Assembly: GCA_963710975.1 (NCBI GenBank)
Contig: CAVQCG010000005.1
Location: forward strand, 496,001-560,000
Length of the DNA stretch: 64,000 nt
Direction of reading: 5' to 3'
From: JBBQXH01 sp963710975
Lineage (GTDB): Bacteria; Actinomycetota; Thermoleophilia; Gaiellales; Gaiellaceae
The stretch's first letter is position 1. Each line of letters begins with the position of its first letter. The notes beneath the pieces were generated by a model. That model had not been told where the DNA came from. It made no database searches and was given only the letters and a program-made list of their open reading frames with translations. Both the position numbers and the translations under genes were made by a program. Of this stretch, positions 25,564 to 31,976 are shown piece after piece.

Positions 25564-26039
25564 TGGCCCGCCAGACGGCGACGGAGCTGGTCGAGGAGCT
25601 GCGGCAGTTCACAGCAGACCGGTGGGTCGGCGAGCCGCCGGACGTCCAGCGGTTGCGGACGTTCTCGCTCCCGCCGATGGGGAATCTTCCGTGCGTCCTC
25701 TACTGCAACTTCGATCTGTTCTGGGCCGGGGAGCAGCTGCAGGTCTGCAGGCAGGCTGCACTCGAAGGCGACCTGCGACTTCCCGAGCTGACCGAGGTCT
25801 CCGCCCTTCTCCTCGACCGCATCGCCGCCCGGACGGCGAAGTGGGACATGACGGAGACCGTCGGCCTGATGCGCCGGGCCGCCGAGGTTCTCCGCGAGTG
25901 GCGCCCCGACACGGCGCAGGAGTTCGCGGTCGTGATCGAGCATCTGATGATGGCGATCGACCGCATCCAGTCGGCTGTGGACACGATCATCCCCTGGAAC
26001 GATCTCGACAAGGGCGTCCGCCTGCGGGCGGCGCCGTGA
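25563..26039 (+). CDS. Unrecognised 158-aa protein inside the BMC operon
   Basis: Not recognised. 158 aa; the ATG overlaps the DUF3830 stop (TGATG) and the next shell gene follows after 13 bp, so it is surely part of the operon. Mostly helical by eye: an N-terminal helix (TATELVEELRQFTADRW), a central segment SLPPMGNLPCVLYCNFDLFWAG with two cysteines in an aromatic-rich setting, then long amphipathic helices (EVLREWRPDTAQEFAVVIEH, LMMAIDRIQSAVDTII). No signal peptide or membrane span. It could be a small cargo subunit or an assembly factor specific to this BMC type. Confidence 0.75.
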   Translation: MARQTATELVEELRQFTADRWVGEPPDVQRLRTFSLPPMGNLPCVLYCNFDLFWAGEQLQVCRQAALEGDLRLPELTEVSALLLDRIAARTAKWDMTETVGLMRRAAEVLREWRPDTAQEFAVVIEHLMMAIDRIQSAVDTIIPWNDLDKGVRLRAAP

Positions 26040-26052
26040 CCGGAGGAGAACG

Positions 26053-26295
26053 ATGCAGCTCTGCCGAGTCGTCGGAAGCACCGTCGCTACCGTCAAGGCG
26101 CCGGGACTTGCCGACTTCAAGCTCCTGAACGTCAAGGCCGAGAACGGCGAGGGCGTGGAGTTCGTCGCCGTCGACGGCGTCGGGGCCGGGTTGGGAGACC
26201 TAGTGCTCGTGGCTCTCGGATCCGCCGCGCGCGGGCTCGAGTCGACCCGCGAGGTCGCGACCGACGCGACCATCGTGGCGATCGTCGACGCGTAG
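26053..26295 (+). CDS. BMC-P pentameric vertex protein (EutN/CcmL type)
   Basis: 80 aa OB-like barrel. Characteristic opening LCRVVGSTVATVKAPGL, middle FVAVDGVGAGLGDLVLVALGSAAR (the G-A-G-x-G-D motif of CcmL/EutN) and end TIVAIVDA. It caps the twelve vertices of the shell. A GGAGGAG Shine-Dalgarno precedes the ATG. Together with the hexamer and the tandem-domain protein it makes a closed compartment possible. Confidence 0.95.
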   Translation: MQLCRVVGSTVATVKAPGLADFKLLNVKAENGEGVEFVAVDGVGAGLGDLVLVALGSAARGLESTREVATDATIVAIVDA

Positions 26296-26302
26296 CCGGT
26301 CG

Positions 26303-26899
26303 GTGCCCGAGCTCCGCGCCTTCGTCGAGATCGACGCCCTCCAGCCGCAATGGGCCGCCTATGTCGCCCAGACCTGTCAGGGCGACCCGCCGCTGGCCGG
26401 GATGGCGCAGCTCTATGTGGAGGTCGCTCCCGCGAACACCGTCTTCGCGCTCGTCGACGCAGCGGTCAAGAACGCCGATGTCCGCTCGGCACTGCAGGTC
26501 GTCGAGCGACAGTACGGAACCCTGGAGCTCCACGGCCAAGACCCAGCGTCGGTGAAGACCGCCGGCGACGTCGTGCTCGAGCAGCTTCGCGCTTCACGTG
26601 ACGGCCTCCCTCAGGCGGCGATCGTCGCGGAGGAGACGGTCACCCGCGTGGACGCGAACCAGGCCCAGCTCGTCAATCGCCTGCGCTCGGCGAATCTCCT
26701 GCTCGCGAACGAGACGATGTTCGTCCTCGAGCTCCAGCCGGCCGCATACATCGCCGCGGCCGCGAACGCCGCTGAGAAACATGCGCCGGTGAAGCTCGTC
26801 TACGCCGCGATACTCGGCGCGAGCGGGCGTCTGATCCTGTCGGGCCGAGACGACGAGATCGCCGAGGCGCGATCGGCCGCGCTTGCGGCGATCTCCTGA
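26303..26899 (+). CDS. BMC-T tandem-domain trimeric shell protein
   Basis: 198 aa, GTG start 7 bp after the pentamer stop. It carries two BMC folds in one chain: the first around AQLYVEVAPANTVFALVDAA (residues about 35-75), the second around MFVLELQPAAYIAAAANAAE, then APVKLVYAAILGASGRLILSG and a C-terminal AEARSAALAAIS helix. The two halves diverge strongly, as in EutL/CcmP-like proteins whose large central pores can gate substrates. It is the last gene of the operon, and a GC-rich hairpin follows at 26912. Confidence 0.85.
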   Translation: MPELRAFVEIDALQPQWAAYVAQTCQGDPPLAGMAQLYVEVAPANTVFALVDAAVKNADVRSALQVVERQYGTLELHGQDPASVKTAGDVVLEQLRASRDGLPQAAIVAEETVTRVDANQAQLVNRLRSANLLLANETMFVLELQPAAYIAAAANAAEKHAPVKLVYAAILGASGRLILSGRDDEIAEARSAALAAIS

Positions 26900-26911
26900 C
26901 GGTACGAGAGA

Positions 26912-26937
26912 GAACGACCCGCCGGAGCGGGCCGTTC
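26912..26937 (+). terminator. Hairpin after the BMC operon
   Basis: GAACG-A-CCCGC, loop CGGA, GCGGG-C-CGTTC: ten base pairs with one A/C mismatch, 13 bp after the shell-gene stop. No U-run follows, but position and strength fit a factor-assisted terminator of the plus-strand operon. A second hairpin lies directly downstream. Confidence 0.5.
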
Positions 26938-26947
26938 CACGATTGAA

Positions 26948-26965
26948 GCGGGGCGCGATCCCCGC
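26948..26965. terminator. Second GC hairpin between BMC operon and tRNA-like gene
   Basis: GCGGGG, loop CGCGAT, CCCCGC: a perfect 6-bp stem. It lies between the plus-strand BMC operon and the 3' end of the minus-strand tRNA-like gene and could end transcription from either side. Confidence 0.35.
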
Positions 26966-26994
26966 AGACGATTGAGAGCCGCCGACCAGTGTAG

Positions 26995-27087
26995 CGCGGC
27001 GGGCACCGGACTCGAACCGGAGCCGGTGGTCAACCGACCAGAGTGGCTCTCAACCATCTGCCCCACCTCGGGGCTTCAACCCGCCGC
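26995..27087 (-). tRNA. Non-canonical type II tRNA-like gene, anticodon GAG by position
   Basis: 93 nt on the minus strand. Acceptor arms GCGGCGGG and CCCGCCGC pair over 8 bp (10 bp with the flanks), followed by a G discriminator; CCA is not encoded. The D-arm is a 5-bp stem with a 5-nt loop containing GG (27060-27074). The anticodon loop TTGAGAG (27047-27053) has U33 and GAG at 34-36; its stem GATGG/CCACT has an A-C mismatch or a bulged C. The variable arm is a 5-bp hairpin (27027-27040). The T-loop TTCGAGT is canonical (27010-27016), but its stem pairs over only 4 bp plus a T-T. An 8-bp acceptor, short T-stem and long D-stem recall tRNA-Sec and allo-tRNAs rather than ordinary tRNA-Leu. Confidence 0.6.
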
Positions 27088-27141
27088 GCGGACCGACCGT
27101 AGCGATCGGACCAGCGCGGATGTGGGACGGCTTCGTGCCGG

Positions 27142-27798
27142 TTACGACTCGGCGCTGACGAGCCCGACGGGGCAGGACACACCCGTCCCGCCGATCCCGC
27201 AGTAGCCACGCGGGTTCTTCGCGAGGTACTGCTGGTGATAGGGCTCCGCGTAGTAGAAGGGCGGGGCCTCCTCGATCTCGGTCGTGATCTCGCCGAATCC
27301 GCGTTCGGTCAGCGCCTGCTGGTACGAGTCACGCGACGCCAGCGCTGCCTCGAGCTGAGCGTCCGAGGTCGTGTAGATCGTCGAGCGGTACTGCGTCCCG
27401 ACGTCGTTGCCCTGGCGCATTCCCTGGGTGGGGTCGTGATTCTCCCAGAAGACGCGAAGCATCTCCTCGAAGCTCGTCTGCGCCGGGTCGAAGACGACGA
27501 GGACGGCCTCGGTGTGCCCGGTGCGTCCCGAACAGACTTCCTCGTATGTCGGGTTCTCGGTGAAGCCGCCCGCGTAGCCGACGGCAGTCGTGTAGACACC
27601 TGGCGCCTCCCAGAACTTCCGCTCGGCGCCCCAGAAGCATCCCATCCCGAAGACGGCTTGTTCGAGCCCTGCGGGGAAGGGCGGCTCCAGCGGATTGCCG
27701 TTGACCTCATGGCGGGACGGCACCGGCATCCGCTCCTCGCGACCCGGAAGAGCTTCTTCCGGCCGCGGCATCTCTCGTTTGTTGCGTGTGAACAGCAT
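27142..27798 (-). CDS. msrA: Peptide methionine sulfoxide reductase A
   Basis: 218 aa. It reduces the S-epimer of methionine sulfoxide in proteins. The catalytic motif is [11 protein letters not shown] (Cys near residue 54), with [46 protein letters not shown] and the C-terminal [24 protein letters not shown] carrying the recycling cysteines. A roughly 40-residue leader before the enzyme domain has no signal-peptide character. It stands alone between the tRNA-like gene and a hypothetical gene. Confidence 0.95.
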   Translation of the reverse strand: MLFTRNKREMPRPEEALPGREERMPVPSRHEVNGNPLEPPFPAGLEQAVFGMGCFWGAERKFWEAPGVYTTAVGYAGGFTENPTYEEVCSGRTGHTEAVLVVFDPAQTSFEEMLRVFWENHDPTQGMRQGNDVGTQYRSTIYTTSDAQLEAALASRDSYQQALTERGFGEITTEIEEAPPFYYAEPYHQQYLAKNPRGYCGIGGTGVSCPVGLVSAES

Positions 27799-27828
27799 GC
27801 GGTTCAGTCTCCTCGTGGTCGACGGACG

Positions 27829-28302
27829 TTACGAGACGGGCGCGATCCGCTTCGCCGGCTGGCCCGCGCTGTCGGGGCGTGTGTCGGCGAGCGCATCGAC
27901 GATGAGCCGCTCGACCGTCGACTGCCACTCGACCTGATCGAGACTTCGCGTCGGGATCCCATACGGCCCGAGCGACCAGTGCGTGAAGCGGCGCTTCCCG
28001 AGCGCGTCGAACGCTCGAATCGAACGCATCACGAGCGCGAAATCCTCGTCGCCGACGAAGTCCTTGATCTCGCCCTTCGGCATCTCGGCGGGGCTGAAGA
28101 CCCCCTCGGTGACGCCTTGCCAGTAGGCGTGCTGGAAAAGACATCCAGAGACGCCGCCGTCACGCTTCACCCAGCAGCCGTAGGTCAAGCCTCTCCCCGA
28201 TTCCTGGATGCCACGGAGAGCGAGTTGCAAGAGACGGCGACCCTGGTCGTCCCTCGCAAGCGATTCCAGCTCGTCGCGGACCTTCCGTTCCTCACGGGTC
28301 AC
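27829..28302 (-). CDS. Conserved-looking hypothetical protein, 157 aa
   Basis: Not recognised. I chose the GTG at 28302 because AAGGAGG sits exactly 5 nt before it; an upstream GTG at 28362 lacks a site. The protein opens TREERKVRDELESLARDDQG and contains ESGRGLTYGCWVKRDGGVSGCLFQHAY with two cysteines, GDEDFALVMRSIRAFD and a C-terminal WQSTVERLIVDALAD helix. It is soluble, without signal or membrane span. It is divergent from the UGA-containing small gene across about 70 bp. Confidence 0.7.
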   Translation of the reverse strand: MTREERKVRDELESLARDDQGRRLLQLALRGIQESGRGLTYGCWVKRDGGVSGCLFQHAYWQGVTEGVFSPAEMPKGEIKDFVGDEDFALVMRSIRAFDALGKRRFTHWSLGPYGIPTRSLDQVEWQSTVERLIVDALADTRPDSAGQPAKRIAPVS

Positions 28303-28371
28303 GGGAACCTCCTTGTCGACTCGAGCGAGGAACCACCCAGGATACTCACATCGCTCAGGCACACTTGGCGC

Positions 28372-28671
28372 GTGCGCCTGATCGCGACCCCCGAGGCGAC
28401 CGAGTTCGTCCGTGGCCGTGGCGGGCGGCTTTACGTCAGGCTCGCGAGCGGACGCACCTGAAGCTCGCCGTTCCTCGTGTCGTCGACGCGAGCGAGCAGA
28501 TGGCGCGAGTACCGGCGCGTCGCAGATGCCGAGTTCGAGGTCTACCTGTCCGCGGGCCTCTCACCCCCGGAGGAGCTGCACGTCACGATGCGCCGCTTTC
28601 CGCGACGCGTTGCTGCGTACTGGAACGGCTGCTCCTACGTCGTGAGCTGTGGCCGCCCGCTCGCCCACTGA
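28372..28671 (+). CDS. Small protein interrupted by an in-frame UGA (possible selenoprotein)
   Basis: From GTG at 28372 the frame reads 29 codons (RLIATPEATEFVRGRGG, RLYVRLASGRT), then TGA at 28459-28461, then continues in the same frame for 69 more codons (SSPFLVSSTRASRWREY, EFEVYLSAGLSPPEELHV, RVAAYWNGCSYVV) to TGA at 28669. Both halves look like one protein of 99 aa; I believe relatives carry cysteines where the UGA stands. A 7-bp hairpin lies 12 nt downstream of the UGA. It may be a selenocysteine codon, a base error for TGC/TGT/TGG, or a pseudogene; no selA/selB is in the window. Confidence 0.5.
28474..28492 (+). other. SECIS-like hairpin downstream of in-frame UGA
   Basis: CTCGTGT, loop CGTCG, ACGCGAG: seven pairs including one T-G wobble, starting 13 nt after the UGA at 28459-28461. 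Bacterial SECIS elements are short stem-loops directly 3' of the Sec codon with a G in the loop. Spacing and size fit; chance folding in GC-rich coding DNA is possible. Confidence 0.3.
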
Positions 28672-28723
28672 GGCGAGGCGGACGACTCGGAGGGGTCGAA
28701 GCCAAGGCGTCTAAGATCCTCCC

Positions 28724-30058
28724 GTGCTGACCCTCGAGGAACTGCGAGCCGACACCGAGAGCGGCGCGATCGACACCGTGGTCGTTGCCTTCACGGACAT
28801 GCAGGGGCGGCTCCTCGGTAAGCGCCTGCACGCAGAGTTCTTTCTCGACGAGCACGTCGTCTCGGGAGGGGTCGAAGGCTGTAACTACCTGCTTGCGCTC
28901 GACATGGAGATGGAGCCGGTGCCCGGCTACGAGATCGCAAACTGGGAGCGGGGGTACGGCGACTTCGCGCTCGTGCCGGACATCGCCACACTTCGCCGAA
29001 TTCCGTGGCTCGAGGCGACCGCGCTCGTCCTGTGCGACGTCGCCTGGCACGACGGCTCGCCGGTTGCGCCGTCGCCCCGGCAGATCCTGAAGCGACAGAT
29101 CGAACGGGCGGCCGCGCTGGGCTACACGCCGATACTGGCCTCGGAGCTCGAGTTCTACCTCTTCCGTGAGACGTACGCCGAGGCACACGAGCAGGGCTAT
29201 CGCGACCTGACGCCGTCCGTTCCGTACATCCTCGACTACCACATCCTGGCGTCGACCTACGACGAGCCTTTCATTCGCCAGATCCGCAACGGCATGCACG
29301 CTGCCGGGATCCCTGTCGAGACGTCGAAGGGCGAGGCATGGCCGGGTCAGCACGAGATCAACTTCCGCTACGCAGACGCCCTGACCTCGGCCGACAACCA
29401 CACGATCTACAAGAACGGGGCCAAGGAGATCGCCTTCGCGAACGGATGCGCGATTACGTTCATGGCCAAGCCCGACCAGGCGTGGATCGGCAATTCCTGC
29501 CACATCCACGCCAGTCTCTGGCAGGACGGGGCCAACGCCTTTTCCGGCGAGTCCGCCGCCTTCGAGGGGTTTCTCGCCGGCCAGATCGCGTGCTTCAAGG
29601 AGCTCGCGGTGTTCCTGGCACCCACGGTCAACTCCTACAAGCGCTACGCCGCCGGAAGCTGGGCGCCGACGACGCTCGCCTGGGGGCACGACAACCGGAC
29701 GGTCGGCTTCCGCATCGTCGGACACGGCGACTCGCTGCGAACCGAGACGCGGATCCCCGGCGCCGACGCGAACCCGTATCTTGCCTTCGCCGCCTTGCTC
29801 GCCGCCGGGATGCACGGCATCGAAAACGAGCTTCCGCTACCGGCCGCACTCGAGGGCAACGCCTACGAGTCCGACGCCGAGCGGTTCCCCCATTCCCTCT
29901 ACGAGGCGATCGCCGCCCTCGAGAGCGGAACGATGGCCCGAGGAGCCTTCGGCGACGACGTCGTCGACCACTACCTGAACTACGCCCGAACCGAGCAGCG
30001 GCTTTTCGACCAGGTCGTGACCGACTACGAGCGGGCGCGTCTATTCGAGAGAGGATGA
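28724..30058 (+). CDS. Glutamine-synthetase-like gamma-glutamyl-amine/alkanolamine ligase, third paralogue
   Basis: 444 aa, GTG start. GS fold: VVVAFTDMQGRLLGKRL, ILASELEFYLFR, GQHEINFRYADALTSADN, GNSCHIHASLWQDG and ATP loop VNSYKRYAAGSWAPTTLAWG. The WAP segment and ETRIPGADANPYL are typical of PuuA/GlnA4-type enzymes that couple glutamate to polyamines or ethanolamine. Its stop overlaps the start of an iron-type alcohol dehydrogenase (ATGA), which in turn overlaps a PuuD-type hydrolase. Ligase, alcohol dehydrogenase and gamma-glutamyl hydrolase is the order expected for a gamma-glutamylated amino alcohol such as ethanolamine; that is inference from the trio. Confidence 0.88.
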   Translation: MLTLEELRADTESGAIDTVVVAFTDMQGRLLGKRLHAEFFLDEHVVSGGVEGCNYLLALDMEMEPVPGYEIANWERGYGDFALVPDIATLRRIPWLEATALVLCDVAWHDGSPVAPSPRQILKRQIERAAALGYTPILASELEFYLFRETYAEAHEQGYRDLTPSVPYILDYHILASTYDEPFIRQIRNGMHAAGIPVETSKGEAWPGQHEINFRYADALTSADNHTIYKNGAKEIAFANGCAITFMAKPDQAWIGNSCHIHASLWQDGANAFSGESAAFEGFLAGQIACFKELAVFLAPTVNSYKRYAAGSWAPTTLAWGHDNRTVGFRIVGHGDSLRTETRIPGADANPYLAFAALLAAGMHGIENELPLPAALEGNAYESDAERFPHSLYEAIAALESGTMARGAFGDDVVDHYLNYARTEQRLFDQVVTDYERARLFERG

Positions 30059-31215
30059 TCGTGGAGCACATCGACCCGTTCGGAAACCATCTTCCCGTCC
30101 GAATCCGGTTCGGCGAAGGTGTCGTCGCAGCGCTCGGCGACACGCTGAGGACGGATGGCGTCGGGCACGCCTTCGTCGTCATCGACGAGGTCGTACAGCA
30201 GATCCCCCAGGTCAAGGCGGCGCTCGACGCGGCCGGGCGACACTCACGGTTCGTGAAGGGCCCCGGCGAGCCGACCGTCGACGACGTGCATGCGGCGGCT
30301 GCGGCACTCACGTCGGCAGGGGCCGATGCGGTCGTCGCAATTGGCGGTGGTTCCGCGATGGACACTGCCAAGGCCGCGCGCCTCGTGGCGAGCCAGGGCG
30401 GGCCGTACCTTCGCTTCGCTGCCGGCGGCGTCACCTACGACCCTCCCACGATGCCGCTGGTCACGATCCCGACGACGTCGGGGACAGGCTCCGAAGTCTC
30501 GGGCGGCGCGGTGATCACCGATCTCGCGACCAATACGAAGGCAGGAATCGCAAATCCCTACCTTCGCGCTCAGCACGCGCTCGTCGATCCCGAGCTGACG
30601 TACGCCCTCCCTCCCGCCCCGACGATGTATGCAGGTGTCGACGCGCTCGCGCAGGCGATCGCCGCGATCGTCGTCACGGCGCGCACACCCATCGGAAACG
30701 CGATCGGGCTCGAGGCCACCCGGCTCGCCGGTAGCGCCCTGCCCGCTGTCGTCGCCGACGGCTCAGACCGGGATGCACGTGGGCAGATGGCCTGCGCCAG
30801 CCTCATGGGCGGCCTCTGCATGAACATCTCCGACTGCGGCTCCGAGCACTCGATCGCGCAGGCGATCGGCGGGACGTTCCACCTTCCCCACGGGCTGACG
30901 ATCGGTCTCGTGCTCGCGGAGACGATGGACCACGATCGCCGGGCGGTTCCAGAGCTGTTCGAGCGGATAGCCGACGCGCTTGGCGAGCTGGACGACGGCT
31001 CGGGCGACGGGTCGCGCGCGGTCCGAGCGGTGCGGCGCATCCTCGCCGAGATCGACTTCCCCACGCTCGGGTCGGTCGGAGTTACAGAAGGTGATCTCGC
31101 CGGTCTCGCCGATGCGGCGATGGAGGACTACTTCATCACCGTGTCACCTGAGCCCTGGACGAGGGACGAGGTGGTCGAGTGCTACCGCGAGGCACTCGCG
31201 ATCGAGCGCCGATGA
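30055..31215 (+). CDS. Iron-type (group III) alcohol dehydrogenase
   Basis: 386 aa. NAD-binding GGGSAMDTAKAARL (residues about 97-110), TIPTTSGTGSEVSGGAVIT, and the metal-site region DALAQAI with later histidines in GSEHSIAQAIGG and HLPHGLTIGL. The usual first ligand His of DALxH is replaced (GVDALAQAI), which may shift metal use. It would oxidise an alcohol, probably the hydroxyl of a gamma-glutamylated amino alcohol made by the overlapping upstream ligase, to an aldehyde for an ALDH. The start overlaps the ligase stop by 4 bp and the end overlaps the hydrolase. Confidence 0.88.
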   Translation: MIVEHIDPFGNHLPVRIRFGEGVVAALGDTLRTDGVGHAFVVIDEVVQQIPQVKAALDAAGRHSRFVKGPGEPTVDDVHAAAAALTSAGADAVVAIGGGSAMDTAKAARLVASQGGPYLRFAAGGVTYDPPTMPLVTIPTTSGTGSEVSGGAVITDLATNTKAGIANPYLRAQHALVDPELTYALPPAPTMYAGVDALAQAIAAIVVTARTPIGNAIGLEATRLAGSALPAVVADGSDRDARGQMACASLMGGLCMNISDCGSEHSIAQAIGGTFHLPHGLTIGLVLAETMDHDRRAVPELFERIADALGELDDGSGDGSRAVRAVRRILAEIDFPTLGSVGVTEGDLAGLADAAMEDYFITVSPEPWTRDEVVECYREALAIERR

Positions 31216-31925
31216 AGCCTGTCATCGGAATCACCTCCTACGCCCTCGAGGCCGCCTGGGGTGCATGGAAGCTCCCGGCCGCTCTGATCCCTCTCGCGTA
31301 CGTCAGGTCCGTCGACATCGCCGGCGGCCGCCCGCTGATCGTCCCTCCGGTCGAGGATGGGGTCGACGAGACGCTTGACGCGCTCGACGGGTTGATCCTG
31401 TCTGGTGGCGCCGATATCGACCCTGCGCTCTACCGCGGCGACCCGCACCCGGAGACGGCGATGGTGCAGCCGGAGCGGGATCACGCGGAGATGATGCTGC
31501 TCGAGGCGGCTCTGGCCCGCGAGATGCCGGTGCTCGCGATCTGCCGAGGCATGCAGATGTTGAACATCGCCAGCGGCGGCGACCTGCATCAGCATCTACC
31601 AGAGATGGTTGGCCACGAGCGCCACCGCGAGGTGCCGGGCACGTTCTCGGTACACGACGTCCGGCTGGAGCCCGGGAGCCGAACCGGTGCGATCCTCGGC
31701 GACCACGCAGACGTGCACTCATCCCACCACCAGGGAGTCGATCGGGTCGGCGAGAATCTCGACGTCGTGGGCTGGGCCGAGGATGGGTCGATCGAGGCCA
31801 TCGAGGATCCAGCGCACCGCTTCGCAGTCGGGGTGCTCTGGCATCCCGAGGAGGACGAGGACAAACGGCTCTTTCAGGCGCTCGTCGACGAAGCACGCAG
31901 ATATCGAGCGGAGCGCCGCGGCTGA
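31212..31925 (+). CDS. Gamma-glutamyl-amine hydrolase (PuuD-type class I amidotransferase fold)
   Basis: 237 aa. Class I glutaminase fold: SGGADIDPALYRGD (substrate loop), the nucleophile in LAICRGMQMLNIASGG (Cys near residue 116), HSSHHQGVDRVG and the His/Glu dyad in GVLWHPEEDED. PuuD cleaves the gamma-glutamyl group from gamma-glutamyl-GABA and similar products, recycling glutamate. It is the third gene of the overlapping ligase-dehydrogenase-hydrolase set, which argues that this trio is a complete gamma-glutamylation pathway apart from the aldehyde step. The ATG at 31212 overlaps the dehydrogenase stop. Confidence 0.9.
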   Translation: MKPVIGITSYALEAAWGAWKLPAALIPLAYVRSVDIAGGRPLIVPPVEDGVDETLDALDGLILSGGADIDPALYRGDPHPETAMVQPERDHAEMMLLEAALAREMPVLAICRGMQMLNIASGGDLHQHLPEMVGHERHREVPGTFSVHDVRLEPGSRTGAILGDHADVHSSHHQGVDRVGENLDVVGWAEDGSIEAIEDPAHRFAVGVLWHPEEDEDKRLFQALVDEARRYRAERRG

Positions 31926-31976
31926 GCAAAGCCCTCGCGCGTCAAGCACCGCTCGCCCAAGGCCGATGACCCGGGG

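Noticed and set aside
19069..26899. Reading the BMC as an ethanolamine (EUT) or aminoacetone (RMM) compartment
   Set aside because: No EutBC lyase, no EutE/PduP-type acylating ALDH, no aminotransferase or kinase gene; the cargo is different.
24899..26899. Carboxysome
   Set aside because: No RuBisCO, carbonic anhydrase or CsoS2/CcmM gene; the shell genes sit with an ALDH.
26995..27087. Calling the tRNA-like gene a true selenocysteine tRNA
   Set aside because: Acceptor, D- and V-arms suit it, but no TCA sits in the anticodon position; the loop reads TTGAGAG.
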